The notes below the pieces were generated by a model. It did no database searches. It worked only from the letters and a program-made list of their open reading frames with translations, and was not told the origin of the DNA. From the NCBI GenBank assembly GCA_961205875.1, contig OY540810.1:9548001-9612000 (forward strand): DNA of 64,000 nt, given 5' to 3'. The number at the start of each line of letters is the position of its first letter. The first letter of the stretch is position 1. Source of the DNA: Sialis fuliginosa. Taxonomy: Eukaryota; Arthropoda; Insecta; Megaloptera; Sialidae. The translations under genes and the position numbers were made by a program. This document shows positions 46,149 to 57,054 of this stretch, one piece after another.

Positions 46149-46742
46149 TACAGGGTGTCTCGTAAACATACATAATAGTTTTTTGTCAATAAACCCATAT
46201 CCGCAAACAAATCATTTTAGCAATAGAGCAAATGAAAGGACCCCGTACAAAAGTAAAGGATTTTGTTTTTGATTGAATTTTTTTCAACTTAGTAAATGAT
46301 AGTTCAAAGTTTGCTGATCAAAAGTTGTAATGGGTGCAACTTACGAAAATCCATAATATCTGCTCCAGGGAACACACACACACACTATATTTATGTTTAT
46401 TTCTTAAAATATCAACCTACAGAACATTTTGCAAAGGATGGTAAGTTTTTAGGATTAATGAAACAATATAAAGAAATAATTTTTAAATTTTTTTATAACA
46501 TTTATTAATTTTATAAAAAGTGCCCAATCAAAAAACTAAAAATGTGACCAAATGTTATAATTTTTATTTTGTATTCATTTATTAATTCGAAGCACTTTAT
46601 TTTTTAAAAATCTGTCTAAAAGTTAACTTTTGATCAACATACCTATATTGAACTACCATTTTCATAAAAAAATTTAAAAAAAAAAATTATTTTTCTCTAC
46701 TACTAAAACTGGTTGTCGGTATGTTTACAACACACCCCATAT
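46149..46742. mobile_element. Terminal-inverted-repeat element, ACAGGGTGT type
   Basis: TACAGGGTGTCTCGTAAACA mirrors TGTTTACAACACACCCCATA. Internal GATAGTTCAAAGTTTGCTGA and TGATCAAAAGTTG mirror CAACTTTTGATCA-like and TATTGAACTACCATT segments on the right. The length is about 594 bp. The 70-codon frame at 46296-46508 lies in the left arm and is not a gene. Confidence 0.65.
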
Positions 46743-46856
46743 ATAATATTGTTTACTAATTCAAATTAAAAATCGCGTAATTGTCACATCATCAATAACT
46801 AAAAAAATTCATTGCGATAACTTTATTACCTACGAAAAATAAACCATGCCATCTAT

Positions 46857-47180
46857 CGGTCCTTTCCACAAACTATAATCTTCTTGTTGCAAAGCTCATG
46901 TGATCTCGTTCTACCTCGGAGACAATTGTGTGTAGTTGTTAACGAGAAGCAGTATCTCAGCATGAGTGACCGAGTGAGAGAGAGGGACGAGACACAACTC
47001 TTGTTGTTTTTTTATCGGCGACTGGGAACGGAAAACTTTTTTAAGCTCCATGACTTTCATTTCTTACGTCGGCAGGAGATCCTGGCATCGCACCGGGATC
47101 ACTTTATGTATCCCGTTGTGAACACACACACACACAGACATAGAAACATACGTACAGATACAGGCTGCGACAAAGAAACG
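46857..47180 (+). other. GC-richer unexplained island
   Basis: About 320 bp with clearly higher GC than the surroundings. It contains GTGAGAGAGAGGGACGAGAC, CGGCAGGAGATCCTGGCATC, GCACCGGGATC and a CACACACACACAGACA run. An open 112-codon plus frame (46884-47222) crosses it, beginning MLQSSCDLVLPRRQLCVVVN, but no domain is recognisable and the CA run is inside it. It could be an old exon, a regulatory segment, or a repeat not otherwise present in the window. Confidence 0.3.
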
Positions 47181-47932
47181 AAACTTTTGTTGAATTTTGA
47201 ATTTTCTTGTTTTTTTTTCTGATTGTGTTTTTAACAAAAATCATAATCTTCATTTATTCCAAGGGTCAGTAGTGGGTAATCTTTTTAGCTGGTGGGTTAA
47301 ATGAAACAATTTTGAAACTGGAGCTGTTTTTAATATATTTTTTTACTTTAAAATTAGAAATACTCACACAAAAATATTTGCAAAACAAATCTAAACAAAT
47401 TATTTTTAAGCTGAAAGTCCAAGATTTTATATGCCACCAAAAAAGTTATTTACCATTTTTAAACCACACACACTGTCAAAGTTGAGATGAAATTTTTTTT
47501 TTTTTAAACGCGTTCAGGGTGAAAAATATTTAATTCTATTTTCGATTTTATTTGTTTCTAACGCTGGACTATTTATAAATTTAAAAATTCTTCTTAACTT
47601 AGAAAGTATATTTAGTGAAGGGGAAAATTTTCAATATCGATAATATAATATATGATCTGTTCAAGTGGAGTGTAAAAAAATATTTTCCACAATGACTCGA
47701 ATTCTACAAGATGAATTACATAAAATCTGAAGTTTAGAATAAACGATAATAACTCTATTCAGTATTTTCCAGCAAAAACAAACTAGTCGTGAAAACGCCA
47801 GAATTCTCGCATATATGTATATTTCACTGTTTTATACAAAAAAATATGCACATATGTAGGTAGGTACATTAATTTAAAAAAATGGCAGCTCGGAGATAGA
47901 TGTTATTTGGCTAGAGATTTATATGATATCGA
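47181..47932. other. AT-rich DNA, no feature seen
   Basis: Nothing recognised. Confidence 0.4.
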
Positions 47933-48708
47933 TGGTTGAAATTTCAATTGACATAAGGGCAAAACGAAAAAAAGAATTGTTGATTGCAGTTTTTCTTTCC
48001 CTATCGATTGGTATATTTAAAATTTCGATATTTCATATGCATTTTCTCTATAACGTATATCAGATACATACATAAACAAAAAGTTATCTCCTTGGTCCCG
48101 GCTTTAAATTTTGAAATAAAAAATATTTCTCTAAAACTTCGTGAATGGATTCATTTTGGCGTAATCTACAACTTTTTGATCTTCGAAAATTCTGAGAATT
48201 TGGGCGTTTTTGATGTGGCATGCGTATTTAGGGCGTAGGTCAGGGCAAATGACCCTTGATTTTTGTAGGCCAGTATAACCATAACATTTTACTATTATTT
48301 ATCTAGCAATTGTGCAAAAATCAGCCGGTTGTTTATAAATTACATAACATCATGAATTTGACATGTTGAGGGTGTAGGTCTCGCTAAATTCCCCAATATT
48401 TTTGTAAGTCAATATATTTCCCGATGTTTACATTATAAAATCTTGTAATTCAAGTAAAAAAGAAAGGGTTATTTGTAAATTTCCTATAACTATCATTAAA
48501 TTGAGTGTTTGACGCATTCCACATCAAAAACGCCCGAATTCTCAGAATTTTCGGAGATAAAAAAATTATAGGTTACGCCAAAATGAATCCACTCACGAAG
48601 TTTCCGAGGAAAATTTATTTCAAAATTTAAAGCCGGGACCAAGGACTATTATTCAAACTAAAACTTTTTTATCCGTTATGTTAATGAAATTAAAACCATC
48701 GATATATT
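47933..48708. mobile_element. Palindromic element, about 776 bp
   Basis: ATATCGATGGTTGAAATTTC mirrors GAAATTAAAACCATCGATAT at the ends. Inside, CTTGGTCCCGGCTTTAAATT mirrors AATTTAAAGCCGGGACCAAG, and GGATTCATTTTGGCGTAA mirrors TTACGCCAAAATGAATCC. The loop (48235-48500) holds GTAGGTC-containing repeats. The 84-codon frame at 47984-48238 is arm sequence. Confidence 0.8.
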
Positions 48709-49304
48709 AAAAAAAAGACAATCATACCCCGAGTTACGTCTCTTCGTATTTACGTTCATTTTAATTTGCCAGTATTTCTTTAGCAGTATGAATCGATCGG
48801 TTTCTAACATATAACATGACTAGCGGACATTTTCGATTCTAGTAGAATTGAAGGTGGCATAGCATTGGGGTAGAACTGTACAAGATTTACAAGATTTGCG
48901 ATATAAAAAGAATTCGATTTTTTTGCAGCACTCTGTATAAGTGGAGTTGAGAACGTAAAAATACACAAAACTCTTGTATGTTTTTATTCATTTTTTTTAA
49001 TTTGGTTCTTTGCTTTTTAACTGTACACCGCCAGACTTGCGGAATCTGTTATGTTTATTTTTTGTTGTGGTTATATAAACTTAGATGGTTGGGAGTTTTT
49101 GCTGCAGTAGTTCTAAATATGTGTTTATTATTTAGTTAATTGTGTTATTTTTAAAACTAGTTTTAATATAATTAATTATTTAAGACTAGCGCATTGAATC
49201 CAGTATTACCCGGGTAAGTCCACAAAATCATAGTGACCTAAAATATTCAAAATACCTACCCGACATGCCCACCCAACATTCTCACATCACACGGTTCACC
49301 ACAA
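48709..49304. other. AT-rich DNA, no feature seen
   Basis: Nothing recognised. Confidence 0.4.
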
Positions 49305-49360
49305 ATTGTTTTTTTTCCGACTTCGTGAAATTTACACAAAATATCTACAAATTATATACC

Positions 49361-50222
49361 AAAAAAAAACAAATATTTTGTTTTTATTTCAAACTAGCTG
49401 GGCCCACGCGGCTTCGCTCGCGTAGACTACGGAATTATTGTTTAGGATTTTTGAAAAATATAGTTTAATTAATTAAGTACAAACACGATTAGTTATTATT
49501 GTAATAATAATTTATCAATACCTAAATTACCTAACAAAAACGAATCAGAAGAAAAAAGTACAAATAATTTGTGTTCTGTTTAAATTTAAATGTTAATTAT
49601 TGAAAACAAAATAAACACAAACGATCAGCCGAGGGACTCCGAATATCTACCGAGCGTACGCGAATCCAGTCTGATGTACTCGCTTCGATGCGGCACGACA
49701 CCATACATTTAAGATATTACCTTTATAAATATATTTTAAGATATTTTCTAAACTATACGACCAAATTGGATGCTGTAAATGGCAAACTATATCTACATTA
49801 AGTACTTATGACGATGAAATCATTTATTTCGATAAGGATTAATGTTTTGCAGGTCATAAGTCCATGTAAACAAAACCCAAATATTTTATGTTTTCTTTGT
49901 AACATAAAAGCAGTCATTGTGGCTTAAATATAAAAGTTAGACATATCGTGTCGCTTACTTTATTGTAGAACTTTTGATTCTACACAATTCTTTAATACAT
50001 TATTTTGTTCTATATTGAACGGTTTAGGTAGCGTATTACAAAACAGCGCGCCGACGGCAAAATTTTTTCCGACTTGATTTACTATTATCGTCACTGCTTT
50101 GTTGTTATGTTACCTAACGTAAAAAAATATAGCCTATAACCTGGCCAGAGAACGTACCTATGAATTAAAAAAAAAAACTCGTAAATCAGATAAGTGGTTC
50201 TCGAGTGATAAGGTAACTAACG

Positions 50223-50256
<34 letters not shown>

Positions 50257-50291
50257 GAGACGTTGAGCTTTATATATATTAAGGATTAAGG
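49361..50291 (+). mobile_element. Family B long repeat, copy 2, with target duplication
   Basis: A 931-bp insertion bounded by the identical 10-mer ATTATATACC (49351-49360 and 50292-50301). The recognisable start CTAGCTGGGCCCACGCGGCT is at 49394, preceded by about 33 bp of A/T-rich sequence. The 3' end has a (GACA)n run at 50223-50256 and then TATATATTAAGGATTAAG. A 10-bp duplication and a simple-repeat tail suit a non-LTR retroposon. No intact frame; the 67-codon frame at its start is chance. Confidence 0.8.
50223..50256 (+). repeat. (GACA)8 microsatellite in the family B tail
   Basis: GACA tetramers continue almost perfectly over 34 bp, then GAGAGACG. Family B copies on the minus strand at 32628-32645 show the same run as GTCT repeats. 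Confidence 0.92.
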
Positions 50292-50371
50292 ATTATATAC
50301 CTATACCTAATCTATCTATTAGTGAAAAGCGAAATAAAATCCGTTCAGTAGTTATTGAAAAAATAGGTCCC

Positions 50372-50634
50372 ATCTTAGAATATGTATGAAAATCAAAATC
50401 AAAAAATAAAAATAAATAGGTTATCAACAATCATAATGAATTTCGATATTTTACCTTTCATGGAAGTGATTATATTTAAATTTTCAATCAATATATGTTT
50501 TCAAAAAATTAAATTGTTAACATGTGTCAAAAATTATCAAATTGTTCAACAAAATATTTGAAAGAGACGTGATCATAGTAACCTAAATTAATAAAATAAA
50601 ATATTGAAACCGTAAATTATAGAATACAGGGTAG
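50372..50634. other. AT-rich DNA, no feature seen
   Basis: Nothing recognised. Confidence 0.4.
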
Positions 50635-52192
50635 TTCAATAGTGCGTCCGGCTTTCCTAGTGCACTTCCCGTAGGAGATAGAAAAAAAAGTTTGGTACAT
50701 AATATTATTGGTTTGAAAAGATCAACGTCGTAAAATTATTTTTAACAATACAGGGTGTCCCATTTTTGCGGTATAACAAAAACAAAGATTTTTTAAATGG
50801 AATACCCTGTAACGTTTTATGTCTTCCGATGTCATTTTTTAACCTCTACATAAACGTCTGTTCAATTTTTAATTTAATGACAGTGTTGCCAAATTAGAAT
50901 TTTTTTTCCGAAAAATAACCCATATTCAGGCTCAACTATAAAAAATCGTAGCGACCTCGTTTTTTTTGAAGTTATGAATTTTTTTAGCAATAATGTTAGT
51001 CCAGGTAAAGAGTAATATTTTGATAATAAACAAATTTAATTTAGTTCTACAGGGTGTTAATAAAAAAATGCCAAAGTTTGCAATCTTCAAAATGATAAAA
51101 CTCATTTTTTTCAAATGTGACTACCCTTTTTTTATTTCACTATTCGATGGGTTTTTTTCTCCTTTTCAATTTGTATAGGGGATATCTTATGTCTAAACTC
51201 CATACATTCTGAGATATTCAATAATTTTCACAAAAGTAACCATTTCACCACGTTTTTATGCACCGAAGTAGGCTGTGCTGATGCAAAATAAATGCGAAAC
51301 AATTACAAAACAAATGCCGGTAAATTGATTTGTGCCTGGATGAAAATGGAAGACATTTCGAACATTTATTGTAGTCTTTTATCTTTTATATGTATTTTCA
51401 ATTTTGTTACTGATCATAGTTTTTTGAATAAAATAAATAATTTTATTACATAAGTATTATCCGTTTTAATTATAAAATTTAATCAAATGTTACATTGATA
51501 CTTAAGTACTTACATTTTGGCATTTATTTTGCATCAGCACAGCCTACTTCGGTGCATAAAAACGTGGTGAAATGGTTACTTTTGTGAAAATGATTGAATA
51601 TCTCAGAAAGTATGGAGTTTAGACATAAGATATCCCCTATACAAATTGAAAAGGAGAAAAAAACCCATCGAATAGTGAAATAAAAAAAGGGTAGTCACAT
51701 TTGAAAAAAATGAGTTTTATCATTTTGAAGATTGCAAACTTTGGCATTTTTTTATTAACACCCTGTAGAATTAAATTAAATTTGTTTATTATCAAAATAT
51801 TACTCTTTACCTGGACTAACATTATTGCTAAAAAAATTCATAACTTCAAAAAAAACGAGGTCGCTACGATTTTTTATAGTTGAGCCTGAATATGGGTTAT
51901 TTTTCGGAAAAAAAATTCTAATTTGGCAACACTGTCATTAAATTAAAAATTGAACAGACGTTTATGTAGAGGTTAAAAAATGACATCGGAAGACATAAAA
52001 CGTTACAGGGTATTCCATTTAAAAAAATCTTTGTTTTTGTTATACCGCAAAAATGGGACACCCTGTATTGTTAAAAATAATTTTACGACGTTGATCTTTT
52101 CAAACCAATAATATTATGTACCAAACTTTTTTTTCTATCTCTTACGGGAAGTGCGCTAGGAAAGCCGGACGCACTATTGAACTACCCTGTAT
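50635..52192. mobile_element. Family F palindromic element, long copy
   Basis: Ends TACAGGGTAGTTC and GAACTACCCTGTA. The left arm (50635-51295) and right arm (51520-52192) are reverse complements of about 665 bp with very few mismatches, around a 225-bp spacer. The near-identity shows in mirrored open frames: the frame at 50993-51178 on the plus strand recurs at 51637-51822 on the minus strand with a single residue changed. Further ACAGGGTGT or ACCCTGTA motifs occur concentrically in each arm (50750, 50804, 51049 and their mirrors). A shorter, more worn relative is at 23415-24270. Confidence 0.93.
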
Positions 52193-52509
52193 AATTTTAT
52201 TTATGACTAGGTACTATGTTTTTATATACATATCTAAATAACAGTTTTTATTCTGACATCATGGAAACAAAACACGACTTTGATCTTAAATCTTAGGTTT
52301 TTATAAAATATTAATAGCCGCAACACTGCATAGAAAAAATATCTAACTATTGGTGAAAATCGCATTCTATAACGCACCGTTTAAAAATAATTAGAAATTG
52401 GCAAAAGTAAACATCCGTTTCCGGTTGAGTAGTACTCTTTAAACATAGTATGTACACATCTATAGTATACAAGAACCTTAAATTTAAATTTTCATCTTTG
52501 CAAGTCTCG

Positions 52510-52632
52510 TCATTTTGGCTGTAGAGCGTTCACATACAGACATACAGGTGTCATTGAGATTACGGTCGTACGTGAATCAGGGACCTTCAAATTCTGTTAA
52601 AATCTCGAGTTCGAATTTTTTCATGATATATT
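52510..52632 (+). repeat. Family L retroposon tail, copy 2
   Basis: GGCTGTAGAGCGTTCACATA, CAGACATACAG and AAATCTCGAGTTCGAATTTT match 1190-1312 in order. Confidence 0.6.
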
Positions 52633-52689
52633 TTTATATATATTTTTTGTGATACGGTGTCTGAAGTAGAAGATTAGTTACTAGGTGGT

Positions 52690-52881
52690 GCAAAAGTCAC
52701 AAGGTGCTTAAAACAAAACTTGTTGAACATTATCAGAATATTTGGTACTAGTGCTCGTATCTCGTCTCGAATATTCTGCTTCAGCTGTTCAATGGTTCTT
52801 GGTTTGTTAATATTCACCCTTTCCTTAGATATCCCCAAAGGGTATAATCAGAGGTTGTTAAATCTGGCGAACGGGTAGGCT
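52690..52881 (-). pseudogene. Tc1/mariner-type transposase C-terminus, broken
   Basis: Minus-strand reading gives SPDLTTSDYTLWGYL in one frame, then after a frameshift KERVNINKPRTIEQLKQNIR and RDEIRALVPNIL in another. This is the C-terminal pattern of IS630-Tc1-mariner DDE transposases; the aspartate in TTSDY stands where the third catalytic acid is expected. The arm with the first two catalytic residues and the DNA-binding domain is not found upstream on that strand (toward 53 kb), so this is a fragment. After the frameshift the frame stays open to the CACCTTGTGACTTTTGCACC end. It is better preserved than the relic at 6421-6570. A terminal inverted repeat was not identified. Confidence 0.75.
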
Positions 52882-53804
52882 AGTTCAATTATGAATTTAT
52901 GAAAATTAGAGGTTGTGAGGCTGAAAATAGAGATCACTTATGAGATGTATTTTAAACTTTAATATTTTGAAAAAAAAAAAAATACATTAAAAATTGTAAA
53001 CTAAAAAAGTTATAATTATTAAAAAAAAAAAACTATTATCTTATTATTATTAAGGTATTTTATAATTAACATGAAAATACACCGCTCTTTTTGTGTACGT
53101 AAAGTAGAACACAAAGTACATTAACAGCAAAAATATTTTTTAAACGTGCAGGTGCAAAAAACAAATATTCAGGTGATGATAACATTGACTAAAAAATTAG
53201 AAGAACATTGTTAATTTATACTGTTTTAGAACTCCCGATTTAAAACAAAAAAATTCAATTATTTCAGAGATTATTTTACACATAAAAAATTGTCACGTAA
53301 CGAAAATTAAGTTTTAATTTAAAAAATCTTCAATAATTTCACAAAATGTTTAGTTTTATAAAATTCACAATTCCCTCGAAGGACTAGAACTTTGTTTTCT
53401 TGTGTGTAAGCCGTCAAGAGAACACAAAATGCGTAAAATATTGTATACAATGGCTGTATATTTTTCCCCAGAATCTTTTTTGTGATATGTACTTTAATCA
53501 TAAAACGAGGTATTTCTTCAACGTTTATTTATTTACCAAAGTCAATATTTATTTAAACAAGAAACAGTAGAAAGGAAACGCATTTGTATTTAATTCATTT
53601 TTTATTTATATTGTATCACTTGGTTGGAATAACTATTCTGTTTTCGTGAAGGTAAACTTTTTAATTGTAATTGTTTAGAATTGTTATTTTAGTGCAGATT
53701 TCAGATTCGTTAAATTTAAAATCAATATCATATATGATACAGATTCAGTGTGCCTAGTTTAACATTGACAATTTCTATCTTTTTAACACGCTTGTAGATT
53801 CCTT
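52882..53804. other. AT-rich DNA, no feature seen
   Basis: The 60-codon minus frame at 53319-53501 is unsupported. Nothing else recognised. Confidence 0.4.
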
Positions 53805-54641
53805 ACACACTAGCGACTTTTAGCAGCACTACTAAAAGTCGCTAGTGAGTAAAGAGTTGCGATTTAGCAGTGCGACAGTCGCACTGCTAAATCTCATGGC
53901 ATGCTATATTGTAAAATACAACAGCGAGCATGCGCAATTGAAACAATTATTAGACCGGGAGCTAGAAAGATGTGAGTGGACATACATAATATGACAACCG
54001 GCATCTATGTTCAGATTCGTATACCTGAGACCTCAAAGAACTTAAAAAGTCAAGGTGCCAGTCGGTACTTTGGTGTAATTTTTTTTAAAGCGCGCTAAAA
54101 TATCATGCAACCATGCAATTGAAACCGAAATTCGACCTGCAAGCACAGTTACACGAAACCAGTTGGAAACTGATTGCAACGGTGTGCGGAGGGCCATTAC
54201 GCTACACGTGCAAAGTCACCAAACGGTTGTTTACGCAACTGGTTTGCAATTCTCGTTGCAAAACGGTTGATCCGTGCGCGGAGGTTCTTACAGTTATGAG
54301 TGTAAGGACATTTTTTAAGCAGAAAGGCCTAATGATGATACAAAAAAAGTTTTGAGTTTAAAAAAACATTTTTTTCTTTTTGTAGGGCCTTTTCGCGCTT
54401 TAAAAAAATTTCACCCAAGTACCGACTAGCACCTTGACTTTTAAAGTTCTTTGAGGTCTCGGGTATACGAATCTGAACATTGTTACCAGTTGTCATATTA
54501 TGTCCACTCACTTCCTTCTAGCTCCCGATCTATATGAACGAAAATGATTGACGAATACCATGAGATTCAGCGGAGCGATAGTCGCGTTGCTGAATCGCGA
54601 CTCTTCACACACTAGCGACTTTTAGCAGCTGCTAGAAGTCT
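53805..54641. mobile_element. DNA element with hairpin ends and GC-rich core
   Basis: The ends carry ACACACTAGCGACTTTTAGC, which folds on itself with GCTAAAAGTCGCTAGT-like sequence. A second hairpin, GATTTAGCAGTGCG with CGCACTGCTAAATC, lies just inside. The right side repeats both in mirror image (GATTCAGCGGAGCG, GCGACTTTTAGCAG). Long inner arms follow: CTGAGACCTCAAAGAACTTA on the left mirrors the segment ending GAGGTCTCGGGTATACG on the right. Arms total about 290 bp each. The core (54110-54300) is much GC-richer. Ends starting CACTAG recall CACTA-type elements, but this is uncertain without a target duplication. Confidence 0.75.
54113..54355 (+). other. 80-codon frame in the GC-rich core, unrecognised
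   Basis: It begins MQLKPKFDLQAQLHETSWKL and ends inside the right arm. The core sequence has its own short mirrored repeats (AACCAGTTGG and GCAACTGGTT; TGCAACGG and CCGTTTTGCA-like), so the open frame may simply reflect repeat structure. I do not recognise a domain and do not regard it as a supported gene. Confidence 0.2.
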
Positions 54642-54960
54642 TATAATCCAGCCAATGAAACATAGAAAATAACCAAAATGGGAAATTTTCCGACACAGCA
54701 ATATTAAGGTTCATTCTTATAGATTTGGAGCCGTTGAACACGAAAAAAATAACGCGACCGCGTGAAGGGTGGAGTTTCACCCTTAAAAAAAGAATGCACA
54801 CCCCGTTTTTTCAATTTATTTCAATAATTGAATCGACAATGGGGGTGAAAAAGTCGTAAAATTGCTAATTTTCGGTTCTAATCAGTAAAAATTGAATAAC
54901 TCTGGATTACATAACGCTTTTATCAGCTTGACCTGTCACTTCTTAACTTTGTAAGTAAAT
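54642..54960. other. AT-rich DNA, no feature seen
   Basis: Nothing recognised. Confidence 0.4.
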
Positions 54961-55107
54961 CTTATGCGGTGTTCACACCAAAGAAAACAAAACAGTAACA
55001 CGGTGTTTGAAAACACGTCGTATTTAAAAATGCATAGGCTTTATTGCACTTTTGTCAAAAAGACACGATGTTGCTGTTTTGTTTTTTCGGTCTGAAAACG
55101 GCATTAC
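54961..55107. mobile_element. Short MITE with GTTCACACC ends
   Basis: TGCGGTGTTCACACCAAAGA and AAACAAAACAGTAACACGG are mirrored by GATGTTGCTGTTTTGTTTT and CGGTCTGAAAACGGCA. The inverted repeat is about 45 bp with mismatches. Length about 147 bp, no coding. Confidence 0.6.
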
Positions 55108-56062
55108 AACTCACTTTTCACCCACTTGTAATTGTTGTATCGATTTGAAACTTTGCAAACTTATACAATTCTGGTGACAATACAATAATATGGTACCATC
55201 GTGCTTGTATAATGGATATGGGAGGTGGTCATAGGGAGTCCTCAATTGCAAAAAATAAACACAAGCGTGTTTTTTTAGTTTTTTAAACTATAATTATATT
55301 ACTGTTTATGAGTAAGGATGAATAATGATAGAAGATTTGGTGGTTTTTATAACTTATTTGTTATTTCTGGTTTGACGGTTTTTAAAATAGAACAATATTA
55401 GAATGGAGTAAAAATTTACTTTTTTAGAATCTTTGAACGCATGTATGGGAAATATTAGCATATTCATAGGAATTTGTAATTGGAATTCCATCTTAAAGTG
55501 CCCAGACGATCATCTCCATAAGAAATGAACAGAAAAAGGGTATTTTATCTCGGGAAAGGGGAAATATATTTAAATGCGCATTAATTTAAAGGGCATTCCA
55601 GTGGATTTAAAATGTTAAAGAACTGTTCAAAATTTGCTACAATTAATCGTTTAGAAATGTTATTCAAAATGACCTATTTTTTTATCTCAAATCGACTAAA
55701 ATAGAACTTGAAAAGTTCATGGCGAACGGCAATCTAAAAAAGTACTTTTTTTTTCAATAAGAGGATTTGAATATATTATTTATAAAGGCAATTATGAAAA
55801 CATTGGAATACTGCCATTGATAGATGAAAATCAATGTACCTACGAGTCTTTATATAAAAATTGTAAAATGAGCAGAGCTTTGTACTAACCGTGAATGAAA
55901 AATGTTTCGAACAATACACATAATAATAATCTCAGCTTTGTACGTATAGGTACTACGTGCAGTAGTTATTACAGGAACTACAATATTTCTTCTCATTTGT
56001 TTTTGTCCTTGTTTGTTCTTCGATTTTGTTTTCATGACAGTTGTTATTTTTATTCAGTATCT
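55108..56062. other. AT-rich DNA, no feature seen
   Basis: Overlapping 61-codon frames on both strands at 55850-56080 are unsupported. No repeat recognised. Confidence 0.4.
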
Positions 56063-56363
56063 ATACATAGTATAAAATAACCCTCAACGCGTCTGTCTGT
56101 CTAACTATGCACGTCTCAGTGAATACTGAACGAATTTTAATTCCGATTTTTATTAATTGATAACTAGTGTTTCACGAGGAAGGTTTAGGTGTATAATTTG
56201 TGGATATTTTGTGTAAATTTCATAAAGTCGGAAAAAAACAATCTTCGGAGAGGTATCTTCTCATGCGTTGCGTAAATAGTTAACGATAAGTGAAAATAAT
56301 GTTTAATAGGTTTATTACAGATTAAATTTATATCCCCAGATAACACTGGGTCCAATGCGCTAG
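56063..56363 (-). repeat. Family A retroposon-like repeat, copy 4
   Basis: On the minus strand CTAGCGCATTGGACCCAGTG, TTATCTGGGGATATAAATTT, GACTTTATGAAATTTACACA, CGTTCAGTATTCACTGA and a CAGACAGACGCG run match the other A copies. It ends TACTATGTATAG like copy 2. Confidence 0.75.
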
Positions 56364-56772
56364 TAAAACATAAATAAAATGAATAAGATATCTTTAATCA
56401 ACTTGTGTTACATATATATTTTTTTAAAGCATGCATTTCAAAAATGTTATTTTTGAGGAACAAATGTTTGATGTATTTTTCAGTTTGAAAAAACATTTTT
56501 TTTTATTTGATATAAAATAATGAAAAGTTTCGATTAAATGAATTTACTCCTGGTTTTTCAATACATATTTTTTGTGTGTCTCTTATAGACAGTTTTTCAA
56601 CATTTAAATTATTTTTTTATGCTAAATATAAATAATATTTTTCATTTTCGCTTATGTATTTTTAGGTTAACGAATGTATTTTAATTTATTATCATATAAG
56701 TTATTGTTTTGGTAAGGTCATGTCTATAACATAAGGATTAATTTATAATGAATTATTGAATAAAGCAATGCT
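56364..56772. other. AT-rich DNA, no feature seen
   Basis: Nothing recognised. Confidence 0.4.
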
Positions 56773-57054
56773 TATACTAATATTATTAATGCGAAAGTGT
56801 CTGTCTAATTGTTACCTTTTCGCGACTAAACCGCTGAAGGCATGAAAATAGTTTGTATCTTGAGGAAGGACATACGTAACTTTGTATCCTGATAATTTAC
56901 TAGATAAAAAATGGGTGTGTGAAATTTGTAGGCGCGACCTGTTTTATTGACTATCATAACAAAAATATGTATTGCATATTCTGGATTTTCTCTTTTTCTA
57001 CAACTCCTACCTAACCAAAATTCTACGTGAACGAAGTCGCGGGTAACAGCTGAT
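56773..57054 (-). repeat. Family C repeat, copy 2
   Basis: The left boundary TATACTAATATTATTAATGC is the complement of the family 3' end. Right boundary ACGAAGTCGCGGGTAACAGC is the complement of the CTGTTACCCGCGACTTCGT start. The body shares AAACCGCTGAAGGC and AAAAAATGGGTGTGTG with 33386-33653. Confidence 0.75.

Larger units (their letters stand above)
49305..50371 (+). repeat. Family A repeat, copy 3, split by family B
   Basis: The left part is 49305-49360 (GACTTCGTGAAATTTACACA, then ATTATATACC); the right part is 50292-50371 (ATTATATACC, then AAATCCGTTCAGTAGTTATT). In copies 1 and 2 these phrases are contiguous. The family B insert between them is flanked by a perfect 10-bp repeat. Confidence 0.75.

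Noticed and set aside
46884-47222. 112-codon frame as a gene
   Set aside because: It crosses a CA microsatellite, shows no domain and has no visible splice context. Kept only as an unexplained island.
50932-51883. Two pairs of identical 60-61 codon frames on opposite strands
   Set aside because: They are mirror images produced by the family F palindrome arms, not paralogous genes.
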